The notes: generated by a model from the letters alone, not told the origin. A DNA stretch of 61,130 nucleotides from JACCZR01 sp035296565 (GCA_035296565.1 DATHAQ010000007.1:1-61130), one strand, 5' to 3'; positions 9,321-17,347 are shown, counted from the stretch's first letter. Numbers and translations are program-made.

Positions 9321-10675
9321 GACCACTCCCTGATGTCGACGAAGCGCCCCTCGATGGCGGCAGCGGCGGCCATCTTGGGCGATACCAGGTGCGAGCGGGC
9401 CCCCCGGCCCTGGCGCCCCTCGAAGTTGCGATTGGATGTCGAGGCGACGCGCTCGCCCGGCGCAGCGATGTCAGGGTTCATGCCCAGGCACATGGAGCAG
9501 CCCGCCGAGCGCCAGTCGAAGCCGGCGGCAAGGAAGACCTCGTCCAGCCCTTCGGACTCGGCCTGGGCCTTCACCTGCTGGGAGCCCGGCACCACCATCG
9601 CGTGCACGCCTCCGGCCACCTTGCGGCCCTGGACCACCTCGGCGGCCTCGCGCAGGTCGCCGATGCGGGAGTTCGTGCAAGAGCCGATGAAGACGCGGTC
9701 GAGCTCGATCTCCTGAATCGGGGTCCCGGCCTTCAGGGCCATGTACTCCAGGGCTCGCTGGTCGCCCTCGCTCTCCGGCTCGGGCACCGCCTCTGTCACC
9801 TGGGTGACCATCCCCGGGGTGGTGCCCCAGGTGACCTGGGGCGACACGGCTGACGCGTCGATCTCATACTGGAGGTCGAACTCGGCGCCTTCCTCCGTAC
9901 GCAGCGCCAACCACTCATCGGCCGGGAGCGGACCCGGTGCGGCGGGCTTGCCCTCGACCCACTCGAGCGTCGTGTTGTCGGGGGCGACCATGCCGGCGCG
10001 CCCGCCTGCCTCGATCGTCATGTTGCACATGGTCATCCGGCCCTCCATGGAGAGCGCCTCGATGGGCGGCCCGGCGTACTCGATGGCGTAGCCCACGCCG
10101 CCCGCGACGCCGATCCGGCCGATGGTCGCCAGCATCAGGTCCTTGGCCGTGACGCCGTAGCCGAGCTCGCCGGAGTAGAGGATGCGCATGGACCTCGGCT
10201 TACGCTGCTGCATCGTCTGGGTGGCGAGCACGTGCTCGACCTCGCTGGTCCCGATGCCGAAGGCAAGGGCGCCGAACGCGCCGTGGGTGGAGGTGTGCGA
10301 GTCGCCGCAGACGATCGTCATGCCCGGCTGTGTCAGGCCCAGCTCCGGCCCGATCACGTGCACGATGCCCTGGTGGTCGGAGCCCAGCGAGTAGAGCGGG
10401 ACGCCGAACTCCTCGCAGTTGCGCTCGAGGGTCTCCACCTGCACGCGCGAGAGCTGGTCGCGAATCTGGGCCGCCACCTGTGAGCCGTCGGTGGGCACGT
10501 TGTGGTCAGCGGTGGCCAGGGTGCGGTCGGGCCGGCGCACCTTGCGCCCGGCGACGCGAAGCGCCTCGAAGGCCTGCGGGGAGGTGACCTCGTGCACCAG
10601 GTGGAGATCGATGTAGAGGATCCCCTCGCTGACCTCGTGGCGCTGCCAGATCTTGTCGAACAGGGTGTCGGGCAC
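9317..10675 (-). CDS. leuC: 3-isopropylmalate dehydratase, large subunit
   Basis: 452 residues, aconitase superfamily with a [4Fe-4S] cluster. Conserved ATADHNVPT (about residues 55-63), CGDSHTSTHGAFGALAFGIGT-SEVEHVLATQ (from about residue 130) and the cluster cysteines in SCTNSRIGDL (about 336-345) and AGCSMCLGMNP (about 395-405). Works with LeuD. GTG start 5 bp after the regulator gene, with AAGGAG upstream. In this operon it can serve both leucine (isopropylmalate) and isoleucine (citramalate, made by cimA). Confidence 0.95.
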   Translation of the reverse strand: MPDTLFDKIWQRHEVSEGILYIDLHLVHEVTSPQAFEALRVAGRKVRRPDRTLATADHNVPTDGSQVAAQIRDQLSRVQVETLERNCEEFGVPLYSLGSDHQGIVHVIGPELGLTQPGMTIVCGDSHTSTHGAFGALAFGIGTSEVEHVLATQTMQQRKPRSMRILYSGELGYGVTAKDLMLATIGRIGVAGGVGYAIEYAGPPIEALSMEGRMTMCNMTIEAGGRAGMVAPDNTTLEWVEGKPAAPGPLPADEWLALRTEEGAEFDLQYEIDASAVSPQVTWGTTPGMVTQVTEAVPEPESEGDQRALEYMALKAGTPIQEIELDRVFIGSCTNSRIGDLREAAEVVQGRKVAGGVHAMVVPGSQQVKAQAESEGLDEVFLAAGFDWRSAGCSMCLGMNPDIAAPGERVASTSNRNFEGRQGRGARSHLVSPKMAAAAAIEGRFVDIREWS

Positions 10676-10680
10676 TTGGG

Positions 10681-11295
10681 CTAGCTCCTTCTCAGTCCGG
10701 CGGAGACCACGGCCAGCATCCGGGCCTCGCCCCCGCTCGGGTTCTCGAAGTGGTGGGGAAGATCGGCGTCGAAGGTGACCGCGTCCCCCTCCTGCAGGTC
10801 GTGGGCGGTGCCGTCGCAGACCAGGCGCAGGTTGCCTGCGGTCACCACCGCGGTCTCACGCGCTCCAGGCTCGTGCATCGGCGGGTCGTCGGGGCCTGCC
10901 GTGGACGCCCCCGGGCCGAGCCGGTGCTCGGAGAGCTCGGCGCGCTGGCCGGGCAGCGGCGGCGTCAGGACCTCGTAGCGGTGGCCGGCGCTCTGCGAGC
11001 CGCCCTCGCGCCGCTCCTCGCGGCGCACCACCGAGACGCCCTCTGCCTCGTCCAGGCGCAGCAGCTGGGACAGCGACAGCTCGAGGCCCGAGGCGATGCG
11101 CGTGGCCACGGCGAGCGTGGGGCTCGTCTCGCCGCGCTCGACCTGGGACAGCATCGGCGCCGAGACACCGCTGCGGGCGGCCAGCTCGCGCAGGGAGAGG
11201 GCCATCCCCTCGCGCAGGGCCCGGACACGCGGCCCGACGGCGGGCTCGGATGCGATCGGTGCGACGACAGCCACGGCGGCCTTGTACGCTATCAC
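10681..11295 (-). CDS. XRE family regulator with C-terminal cupin domain
   Basis: 204 residues. Helix-turn-helix of the XRE type at about residues 24-80 (LRELAARSGVSAPMLSQVERGETSPTL), then a small cupin sensor domain at about 120-200 (HLEP-type motif is HEPGARETAVV; DLPHHFENPSG near the end). Family members repress or activate neighbouring genes in response to a small ligand bound in the cupin. It is the first gene of the leuC-leuD operon (5-bp gap), so it is the obvious candidate regulator of that operon; the ligand is unknown. A 5-bp inverted repeat covers the GTG start. Confidence 0.88.
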   Translation of the reverse strand: MIAYKAAVAVVAPIASEPAVGPRVRALREGMALSLRELAARSGVSAPMLSQVERGETSPTLAVATRIASGLELSLSQLLRLDEAEGVSVVRREERREGGSQSAGHRYEVLTPPLPGQRAELSEHRLGPGASTAGPDDPPMHEPGARETAVVTAGNLRLVCDGTAHDLQEGDAVTFDADLPHHFENPSGGEARMLAVVSAGLRRS

Positions 11296-11299
11296 GTAC
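11284..11299. promoter_or_regulatory. Inverted repeat over the start of the XRE-cupin gene
   Basis: GTACG, 6-nt spacer, CGTAC, a perfect two-fold symmetric site that includes the GTG codon. Possible operator for autoregulation by the XRE-cupin protein. The arms are short, so chance cannot be excluded. Confidence 0.3.
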
Positions 11300-11349
11300 G
11301 CCTGTTCAGGCCCGCCGGCCTGCGCCCGCGGGGCAGCCGCCCCCCCTGT

Positions 11350-11372
11350 AAAAAACGCTCAGGCGGCTGACG
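11350..11372 (-). terminator. Rho-independent-like terminator after the SHOCT gene
   Basis: On the minus strand a short GC-rich stem (CGTCAG with CTGA-G-CG, loop CCGC, one bulge) is followed at once by six T. It lies between the SDR-SHOCT pair and the leuCD operon, where a stop is expected. The 140-bp gap holds nothing else I can support. Confidence 0.5.
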
Positions 11373-11438
11373 ATTCCTCGGCTGCGGTGGGCGGCTTCGC
11401 CTTCCTGGGCGACGAGCGCGTGGTGCCCTGTCCGCCGT

Positions 11439-12131
11439 TCAGACCCCGTCGAGGATGCGTTTGCGGTACTCGTGGAGCTCCTCGTCGGTGATCAGGTTCG
11501 CGGCGCGGAGCTGCATGAGCTTGGTCAGGCGGTCCAGCGGCTCGCCCTTGGCCTCGGAGGCCACCGAGGTGGCTGGATCGGCCGCCGCCTCGCCGTGGGC
11601 GGCGTCGATCCCGTGCCGCCCGAGCGCCTCGAGGACTGCGGCCCGGGGGTCGGAGTTGGCACGCGGGTGGACCTCCCGGGTGGGCGTCGCCGGGGCCGCC
11701 GCGCTCGCACCCCAGTCGATGGCGATTCGGTCGCGGTCGGTGGGGTCGACCGCCACGGTCAGCGGCCGCCCGCTGCCGAGGGCCCCGATGGCGATCAGAG
11801 GCACGGTCACCCGCTTGTGCACCTCGTAGGGGGCGATCCCGTGGGCCTCCACCCGCAGGCGCAGCTTGACCTGGGGCTGGTTGTTCACGTACATGCCGGT
11901 CTGCTCGGCCTCGAGGATCTGCGCGGTGCCGGGAATGCCCTCCTGCTTGAGCCGCTCGTTGGCCTGTGAGCGGCGCCCCAGGAAGGCGAACAGGGCAATC
12001 AGGAAGACCGCGACCACCACCCAGATCTGCCCGATGCCGATCTCGGGCAGCGCGATCCAGAACACGATCCCGCCGATGAGGAAGAACAGGGCGAGCGGGA
12101 ACCCGGCCGGGTTGCGCCAGAAGGGACTCAG
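11439..12131 (-). CDS. Membrane-anchored SHOCT-domain protein, probable CTG start
   Basis: 230 residues if it starts at CTG 12131; 208 if at the canonical GTG 12065. Two adjacent membrane segments at about residues 10-27 and 35-52, a mid domain like the DUF3592/YbbB-type beta domain, and a C-terminal SHOCT motif (DRLTKLMQLRAANLITDEEL...) in the last 32 residues. The codons between 12131 and 12065 stay open and encode an amphipathic start plus the first membrane helix (LSPFWRNPAGFPLALFFLIG), which the GTG start would cut in half. CTG would overlap the SDR stop as CTGA. Function unknown; SHOCT often marks oligomerising membrane proteins. Confidence 0.72.
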   Translation of the reverse strand: MSPFWRNPAGFPLALFFLIGGIVFWIALPEIGIGQIWVVVAVFLIALFAFLGRRSQANERLKQEGIPGTAQILEAEQTGMYVNNQPQVKLRLRVEAHGIAPYEVHKRVTVPLIAIGALGSGRPLTVAVDPTDRDRIAIDWGASAAAPATPTREVHPRANSDPRAAVLEALGRHGIDAAHGEAAADPATSVASEAKGEPLDRLTKLMQLRAANLITDEELHEYRKRILDGV

Positions 12132-12883
12132 CGCTGCTGGCCCGTCGGCCGCACGAGCACCTCGTTGACGCTGACGTGCTCGGGCTGGCCGAGCACGTAG
12201 GTCACGGCGCGGGCGATGTCCTCTGCCGTCAGCACGTCGCCCGTCTTCTCGCGCATGCTCTCGATGGCCCGCGTCACGTTGGGGTCCTTGTTGTGGCCCT
12301 GCAGCTCGGTGTCAACGAAGCCCGGCTCGACACAGGAGACGCGGATGCCGCTGTGCAGCGCCTCCTGGCGCAGCGCCTCGGAGAAGGCCGTGACCCCGAA
12401 CTTGGTCAGGTTGTAGACGGCCGAGCCCGCGTTGGCGCTGCGGCCGGCCACCGACGAAACGTTGACGATGTCCCCTCCCCCGCCCTCGCGCAGCAGCGGG
12501 AGCGCGGCGTGGGTGCAGTACAGGAGGCCGAGCAGGTTCACGTCGATCATGCGCCGCCAGTGCTCGGTCTCGGCGTCCTCCACGCGGCCCAGGAGCATCA
12601 CCCCGGCGTTGTTGACCAGCCCGTCGAGGCCGCCCAGCCGGTCGCGCGCGCGGTGCACGAAGGCGTTGGCCTGCTGCTCGTCGCCGACGTCGACCTCGAT
12701 GGCCACCGCCGTGCCCCCGTCGGAGCCGATGGCGCCCGCCAGTTCGTCGATGCGGTCGCTGCGCCGAGCGCCCAGAGCCACCTTCGCGCCCTCGGCCGCG
12801 GCCGCCCGCGCGATTGCCTCGCCGATGCCCGAGGAGGCGCCGGTTATGGCGATGCAACGGCCTGATAGTGCACCCTCGGGCAC
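12128..12883 (-). CDS. Short-chain dehydrogenase/reductase
   Basis: 251 residues, classical SDR. Cofactor loop TGASSGIG (residues 14-21), NNAGV (about 90-94), catalytic Ser in VSSVAG (about 141) and Tyr/Lys in YNLTK (about 155-159). A D at the end of beta-strand 2 is replaced by R-R-S-D, which favours NADP(H). Substrate not predictable. GTG start with TACGCT 7 nt upstream. The downstream SHOCT gene begins at its stop codon. Confidence 0.9.
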   Translation of the reverse strand: MPEGALSGRCIAITGASSGIGEAIARAAAAEGAKVALGARRSDRIDELAGAIGSDGGTAVAIEVDVGDEQQANAFVHRARDRLGGLDGLVNNAGVMLLGRVEDAETEHWRRMIDVNLLGLLYCTHAALPLLREGGGGDIVNVSSVAGRSANAGSAVYNLTKFGVTAFSEALRQEALHSGIRVSCVEPGFVDTELQGHNKDPNVTRAIESMREKTGDVLTAEDIARAVTYVLGQPEHVSVNEVLVRPTGQQR

Positions 12884-12890
12884 ACCGGCG

Positions 12891-12896
12891 AGCGTA
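12891..12896 (-). promoter_or_regulatory. Leaderless -10 element for SDR gene
   Basis: TACGCT, 7 nt, then GTG at 12883. Confidence 0.55.
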
Positions 12897-13568
12897 CTAC
12901 CCCCCGTAGCGGGCCTTCAACGCCATCACGTTCGCCACGTACTGCTGGGTGTCGGGCAGGAGCCCGTTCTGCCGCACCGAGGCCGGGCCCTGGTAGTAGG
13001 AGGCGACCGCGGCGCTCTGGTCGCCGCCGGTCTCCTGCAGCAGTTGGCGCAGATAGAGGACGCCGGCGGTCGTGTTCTCGGAGGGCGAGGACGGGTCATG
13101 CGGGCCGGCGCCCAGGACGCGGTGGACGTAGTCGAAGGTGCCGGGCATTACCTGCATCACGCCGCGCGCGCCCGTCGAGGAGACCATGGCGTTGTTGAAG
13201 CCGCTCTCGTGATGGGCTATGGCGGCGGCCAGGGCCGGCGGAACGCCGTGCTGGCCGGCGATCGCGCTCACCGTGGATGGCCCGGCGGAGCCGCTCGCCA
13301 CCGGCGCGCCCGAGGCAGCGGGCGACCCGGAAGCGGACGTCTGGCCCGGGCCGGGGAGCTGCAGCGTCGTCCCGATCACGACCTGTGCCTCGGAGGAGAT
13401 TCCGTTGGCCGCGGCCAGCGTCTGCGTGCCGATGCCGTTCGCAGAGGCGATCGACCACAGGGTCTCCCCGGGCTGGACGGTGTGGGGCACCGAGCCCTGG
13501 GCCGTGGCGGGGACGAGAGCGAGCAGGGCGCCGGCCAGCAGGCAGGCGCGAAGGACGTTCGGGCGCAT
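12897..13568 (-). CDS. Secreted LysM / lytic transglycosylase
   Basis: 223 residues. Signal peptide 1-26; LysM peptidoglycan-binding domain about residues 28-72 (HTVQPGETLWSIASANGI); Ser/Gly/Ala-rich linker 75-98; SLT transglycosylase domain about 99-215 with catalytic Glu121 in HHESGFN, followed by GARGVMQVMPGTFDYV. Cuts the glycan strand of peptidoglycan outside the cell, in growth, division or spore/biofilm remodelling. No clear Shine-Dalgarno; a strong hairpin ends 2 nt before the ATG, suggesting control of translation. Ends 13 bp before the SDR -1 end, so convergent reading is not an issue. Confidence 0.92.
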   Translation of the reverse strand: MRPNVLRACLLAGALLALVPATAQGSVPHTVQPGETLWSIASANGIGTQTLAAANGISSEAQVVIGTTLQLPGPGQTSASGSPAASGAPVASGSAGPSTVSAIAGQHGVPPALAAAIAHHESGFNNAMVSSTGARGVMQVMPGTFDYVHRVLGAGPHDPSSPSENTTAGVLYLRQLLQETGGDQSAAVASYYQGPASVRQNGLLPDTQQYVANVMALKARYGG

Positions 13569-13570
13569 AG

Positions 13571-13614
13571 GACCCGGGGCTTCGCCCGTGCCGGCGGAGC
13601 CCCTGCCGGGTCCC
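13571..13614 (-). promoter_or_regulatory. Structured leader just upstream of LysM gene
   Basis: GGACCCGG and CCGGGTCC form a perfect 8-bp outer stem ending next to the ATG; inside are smaller hairpins including GGGC-GAA-GCCC. The structure would hide the ribosome-binding region. It lacks the CCCGTCAGCTAACC core of c-di-AMP riboswitches, which often precede such genes, and the 82-bp gap is too short for one. Confidence 0.35.
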
Positions 13615-13650
13615 CGGCGCTATGTAGACCTGCAACTTCGCGTGCGGCGG

Positions 13651-14652
13651 CTAGAGGGCGGCGCGCAGCAGGCCGAGGAGCTCGTCTTCGCCAGGCGGGT
13701 CGGGCGTCATCGCCAGACCCGGGTGCTGGAGGACGCCGGCTACGACCCGCGGCAGCTGCCCGGCCTCCACCCCGAGGCTCGCCAGCCGCGTGTGCCCCGA
13801 GCGGGCCGCCAGCTTCGCCACGCGGCCGGCCGCGGCCTCAGGATCCTCCTCGGGGTCGCCCAGGGCGGCCGCGAGGCGACCGACCTGCTCCGGCGCGCGC
13901 AGGCTCATCAGCCGGACGCTGTGCGGGAGCATCACCGCGTTGGTCTGGGCGTGCGGGGTCTCGAGCGTGCGGACGATGGTCTGGCACACCGCGTGGTGCA
14001 CCGCCAGGCCGGCTGCCCCGACCGCATAGCCCCCGAGGAAGGCCGCCTCGGCCAGCGCCGGCGCGGGCGCGGGGTCCCGTGGCAGGGCATCGGCGAACAG
14101 CCGGGCGGCCCGCAGGGCGGCGCCCTCGCTCACCGGGTTGGCGAAGGGCGCGTAGAGCGACTCGATGGCGTGGGCAAGCGCGTTCATCGCCGTGGCCGCG
14201 AGCAGCGGCGCGTCGTCGGGCACCATGACCGCGGGCTCGCAGATTGCGAGCGATGGCCGATGCAGCTGCACCTGCGCCCCCTCGGGCAGGCGGTGAATGG
14301 CGGTGAAGGCCGAGCCCGCGAGCGTGGTGGGAATGGCGGCCGCCTCTGTCCCGTGCACTGCGCTCACCGCCTTGGCCACGTCCACCACCCGCCCCCCTCC
14401 CAGCCCCACGGCCGGCCGCTGCCCGGCCGCCTCCAGCAGCCCGGCAGCGAGGTCGGGGACCGCGCCGGCCGGCACGTCGAGCACCCGCGCCGCCCCCTCC
14501 ACGACCGCGGGCGCGACCCTGCGCGAGCGCTCGGTGCAGAGCAGCACGTAGCCGTCGAACCCTCGCTCGGACAGGAGTCCAGGCGCCTCCGCGAGCGCCC
14601 CCTCCCCGAGCCGGATGAGGCGCTCGCCGTCGCGGAAGGTGAAGTCGGTCAG
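13651..14652 (-). CDS. Maleylacetate-reductase-like iron-containing alcohol dehydrogenase, probable CTG start
   Basis: 333 residues from CTG 14652 (298 from the canonical GTG 14547). Fe-ADH fold: nucleotide segment LGGGRVVDVAKAVS, IPTTLAGSAFT, then MNALAHAIESLYAPFANP, HHAVCQTIVRTLETPHAQTNAVMLPH. Asn instead of Asp in the first metal motif and the two H-rich motifs are typical of maleylacetate reductases, which reduce maleylacetate to 3-oxoadipate with NAD(P)H. Thirty-five codons upstream of GTG remain open and read F-T-F-R-D-G-E-R-L-I-R-L-G-E-G, the conserved N-terminus of the family, so translation must begin near 14652, where only CTG (overlapping the leuA stop as CTGA) is available. No aromatic-degradation genes are nearby. 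Confidence 0.82.
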   Translation of the reverse strand: MTDFTFRDGERLIRLGEGALAEAPGLLSERGFDGYVLLCTERSRRVAPAVVEGAARVLDVPAGAVPDLAAGLLEAAGQRPAVGLGGGRVVDVAKAVSAVHGTEAAAIPTTLAGSAFTAIHRLPEGAQVQLHRPSLAICEPAVMVPDDAPLLAATAMNALAHAIESLYAPFANPVSEGAALRAARLFADALPRDPAPAPALAEAAFLGGYAVGAAGLAVHHAVCQTIVRTLETPHAQTNAVMLPHSVRLMSLRAPEQVGRLAAALGDPEEDPEAAAGRVAKLAARSGHTRLASLGVEAGQLPRVVAGVLQHPGLAMTPDPPGEDELLGLLRAAL

Positions 14653-16220
14653 GGCGTCTGCGCGGCGTCTGCCTCGAGCACGCGCTCGGCCTCGGGGCCG
14701 GGCGAGTCCGACAGGGCGGTCGACAGCGCGCGCAGGTAGGCCCGTCCCGACGCCTCGAGGATGTCCGTGGAGACGCCCACGCCCGAGCTGTTGCGCCCAT
14801 CGAGCTCCATCAGCACCGAGACCTCGCCCAACGCGTCGCGGCCGCCGGTGACCGCGCTCACGTGGAACTCCCGCAGGCGTGCTTCGTGGCCCGTGGCCAC
14901 ATTCAGCGCGCTAAAGAAGGCGTCGACGGGGCCATCGCCGGTGAAGCTGCCTTCCGCGCTACTGCCGTCCGGCAGGCGCACGCGCACGCGCGCGAGCGGC
15001 GTGCGCGTCGAGGAGGCCTCGACCTCGAACCACTCGAGCTCGTAGGCGTCGGCCGCCTGACGAATCTCGTCGGAGACCAGCGCCTCGAGATCGAGCGCGG
15101 TCACCACCTTCTTCTTGTCCGCCAGCTCCTTGAACGCCTTGAAGGCGGTGTTCAGCGCGGCGCCGTCGACGGTGAAGCCCAGCTCCTGCAGCGCGTTGCG
15201 CAGGGCGTGGCGGCCGGAGTGCTTGCCGAGCACGATCTGGTTCTGCTCCAGGCCGATCGTGGTCGCGTCCATGATCTCGTAGGTGGTGCGCTCCTTGAGC
15301 ACGCCGTCCTGGTGGATTCCGGACTCGTGCGCGAAGGCGTTGCGGCCCACGATCGCCTTGTTGGGCGGCACCTGATACCCGGTCATGCGGCTGACGAGGC
15401 GGCTGGTGCGCGCGATCTCGGTCGTGTCCACGCCGCACCACAGCCCGTGGGCGGCCTCGCGCACGTGCAGGAGCATCACGATCTCCTCAAGCGACGCGTT
15501 GCCCGCGCGCTCGCCGATGCCGTTGATCGCGCACTCGACCTGGCGACAGCCCACGCTCACGCCGGCGAAGGAGTTCGCCACGGCCAGCCCGAGGTCGTCG
15601 TGGCAGTGCACCGAGGTGACCACGTGGGCCAGGCCCGGAACCAAGCGGTAGAGCGTGCGCCACATCTCGGCGTGCTCCTCCGGCGTCGAGTAGCCGACGG
15701 TGTCGGGCACGTTGATGGTGGTCGCGCCCTCCTCGAGCGCGATCTCCAGCACCTCGGCGGTGAACTCCAGCTCGGAGCGGGTCGCGTCCATGGGCGAGAA
15801 CTCGACGTCGTCACAGAGACGCTTGGCGTGCGCCACCGCGGCGCGCGCCTGGCCCTTGACGTCCTCGCGCGTGGTCTGGAGCTGGTGCTCGATGTGGATG
15901 TCGCTGGTGGAGATGAAGGTGTGGATGCGCGGGCGATCGGAGTCCTTGACCGCGTTCCAGGCGGCGTCGATGTCCTGCACGTTGGTGCGCGCCAGGCCCG
16001 CGACCACCGGGCCGTGCACCGCGCGCGCGATGTGCTGCACCGACTCGAAGTCGCCGGGAGAGGTGATGGGGAAGCCGGCCTCGATCACGTCCACGCCGAG
16101 GCGGGCCAGCTGGTGGGCGATCTCCACCTTCTCCGCCACGTTGAGCGAGATGCCCGGCGACTGCTCGCCGTCTCTCAGCGTGGTGTCGAAGATCCTTACT
16201 CGGTTGGCGTCGTCTCTCAC
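14649..16220 (-). CDS. leuA: 2-isopropylmalate synthase
   Basis: 523 residues. Condenses 2-oxoisovalerate with acetyl-CoA, the first committed step to leucine. DRE-TIM signature FDTTLRDGEQSPG (residues 10-22), VHCHDDLGLAVANS (about 203-216), NAFAHESGIHQDG (about 296-308) and a C-terminal leucine-binding regulatory domain from about residue 390 (VRVRLPDGSSAEGSFTGDGPVDAFFSAL), so feedback inhibition by leucine is expected. GTG start, GGGAAAG upstream. A short leucine-rich open frame precedes it, implying attenuation as a second layer of control. Separate from the leuCDB operon. Confidence 0.96.
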   Translation of the reverse strand: MRDDANRVRIFDTTLRDGEQSPGISLNVAEKVEIAHQLARLGVDVIEAGFPITSPGDFESVQHIARAVHGPVVAGLARTNVQDIDAAWNAVKDSDRPRIHTFISTSDIHIEHQLQTTREDVKGQARAAVAHAKRLCDDVEFSPMDATRSELEFTAEVLEIALEEGATTINVPDTVGYSTPEEHAEMWRTLYRLVPGLAHVVTSVHCHDDLGLAVANSFAGVSVGCRQVECAINGIGERAGNASLEEIVMLLHVREAAHGLWCGVDTTEIARTSRLVSRMTGYQVPPNKAIVGRNAFAHESGIHQDGVLKERTTYEIMDATTIGLEQNQIVLGKHSGRHALRNALQELGFTVDGAALNTAFKAFKELADKKKVVTALDLEALVSDEIRQAADAYELEWFEVEASSTRTPLARVRVRLPDGSSAEGSFTGDGPVDAFFSALNVATGHEARLREFHVSAVTGGRDALGEVSVLMELDGRNSSGVGVSTDILEASGRAYLRALSTALSDSPGPEAERVLEADAAQTP

Positions 16221-16284
16221 TTGCTTTCCCTTCTGCTCTTCACCTGGCTTCTCCTGTTAGTTGCGGCTAGGCGGCCGCCACGCG

Positions 16285-16338
16285 CTATTCCCCCCGAGGG
16301 GGGAGAAGGAGAAGTCGCAGGTCGAGCGAGCGAGACAC
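16285..16338 (-). CDS. leuL: Leucine-rich leader peptide of leuA (attenuator)
   Basis: 17-codon frame 64 nt before leuA: M-S-R-S-L-D-L-R-L-L-L-L-P-P-R-G-E, stop TAG. Six of 17 codons are leucine, four in a row. GTG start with AAGGG upstream. Immediately after the Leu run is C6-TC-G6, a potential hairpin, then a second symmetric block (GGCGGCCGCC) before the leuA Shine-Dalgarno. This is the arrangement expected of ribosome-mediated attenuation: stalling on scarce leucyl-tRNA changes the downstream fold. Leaders of this kind upstream of leuA have been predicted in other actinobacteria. Too short to be found by ordinary gene callers. Confidence 0.82.
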   Translation of the reverse strand: MSRSLDLRLLLLPPRGE

Positions 16339-16351
16339 GCCACCCTTCAGG

Positions 16352-17341
16352 CTACAGGGTGAGCACAACCTTGCCGACGTTCTTGCGCTCGGCGATGTAG
16401 CGATGCGCGGCGGGACCCTCCTCCAGCGGGAAGGCCTTGGCCACGACGGGCCGGAGGCTGCCGTCCTCGGCCAGTGGCCGCAGGGCCTCGAGGTACTCGT
16501 CGAGCGAGCCCTTGGAGTCCCAAAGGGTGAGCATGTTCAGGCCGACCACCGACTTCGACTCGGACATGAGCGGCATCGGGTGGAAGATCCGGGTGCGGGC
16601 CATGGTCTTCAGGGCCTGGGGGAGACTCCGGCGCTCGCCCGACGTGACCGCCGAGGCGCCGAAGCAGACGAGTCTCCCGCCGGGCCGCAGAAGGGAGAAG
16701 CTCTTGCCGAAGCTTGCGCCTCCCACTGCGTCCATGACGAGGTCGAGCGGCTGCTTGGCTCCCGCGATGCGGCGTACGGCCTTGAGGAAGTCCTCGTCGC
16801 GGTAGTCGATCGCGTGGTCGACCCCGAAGCCGCGGATGGCCTCGTGCTTGGAGGCCGAGGCGGTGCCGTAGACCTCTGCGCCCCGTAGCTTGGCAACCTG
16901 AGTGGCGGCGATGCCCACCCCGCCCGCTGCCGCCTGCAGCAGGACCCGCTCGCCCTCTTGCACGTTGCCGTAGCGCACGAGCCCGGCCCAGGCCGTGGCG
17001 TAGTTGACCGGCATGGCCGCGCCCTGCTCGAAGCTCCAGCGCTCGGGCAGCGGCATGACGTTGGCGCGGTCGGCGACCACGTATTCCGCGTAGCCCCCGA
17101 AGCGGCAGCCGCCGAGCACCCGCTCGCCAGAGTCCAGCTCGCCCGCGAACTCGTACCCGACCACCGACGGCGGCTTCGGCGCGTCGGGGTAGAGGCCCTG
17201 GCGCGCCATCGTGTCCGCGAAGTTGATGCCCGCGGCCCGAACCCGAACCTTGACCTGGCCGGGACCCGGCTCGGGCTCGGGGCGCTCCTGGACCTCGAGC
17301 ACCTCCGGAGGGCCCGAGCGGGTGATCACCAAAGCCCTCAC
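16352..17341 (-). CDS. Zinc-type quinone oxidoreductase / NADPH-dependent MDR protein
   Basis: 329 residues, medium-chain dehydrogenase/reductase superfamily without the catalytic zinc cysteines, as in NADPH:quinone oxidoreductases. GroES-like N-terminal half (RVRAAGINFADTMARQGLYP, about 33-52), Rossmann half with VLLQAAAGGVGIAATQVAKLRGAEVYGTASASKH (about 135-168; AAAGGVG is the nucleotide loop). Reduces a quinone or activated double bond; substrate unknown. GTG start with a leaderless -10. It lies immediately upstream of the leuA leader. Confidence 0.88.
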   Translation of the reverse strand: MRALVITRSGPPEVLEVQERPEPEPGPGQVKVRVRAAGINFADTMARQGLYPDAPKPPSVVGYEFAGELDSGERVLGGCRFGGYAEYVVADRANVMPLPERWSFEQGAAMPVNYATAWAGLVRYGNVQEGERVLLQAAAGGVGIAATQVAKLRGAEVYGTASASKHEAIRGFGVDHAIDYRDEDFLKAVRRIAGAKQPLDLVMDAVGGASFGKSFSLLRPGGRLVCFGASAVTSGERRSLPQALKTMARTRIFHPMPLMSESKSVVGLNMLTLWDSKGSLDEYLEALRPLAEDGSLRPVVAKAFPLEEGPAAHRYIAERKNVGKVVLTL

Positions 17342-17347
17342 GCGAGC

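Noticed and set aside
13569..13650. Second c-di-AMP riboswitch before the LysM gene
   Set aside because: The gap is 82 bp and lacks the GGGGGAACC and CCCGTCAGCTAACC blocks.
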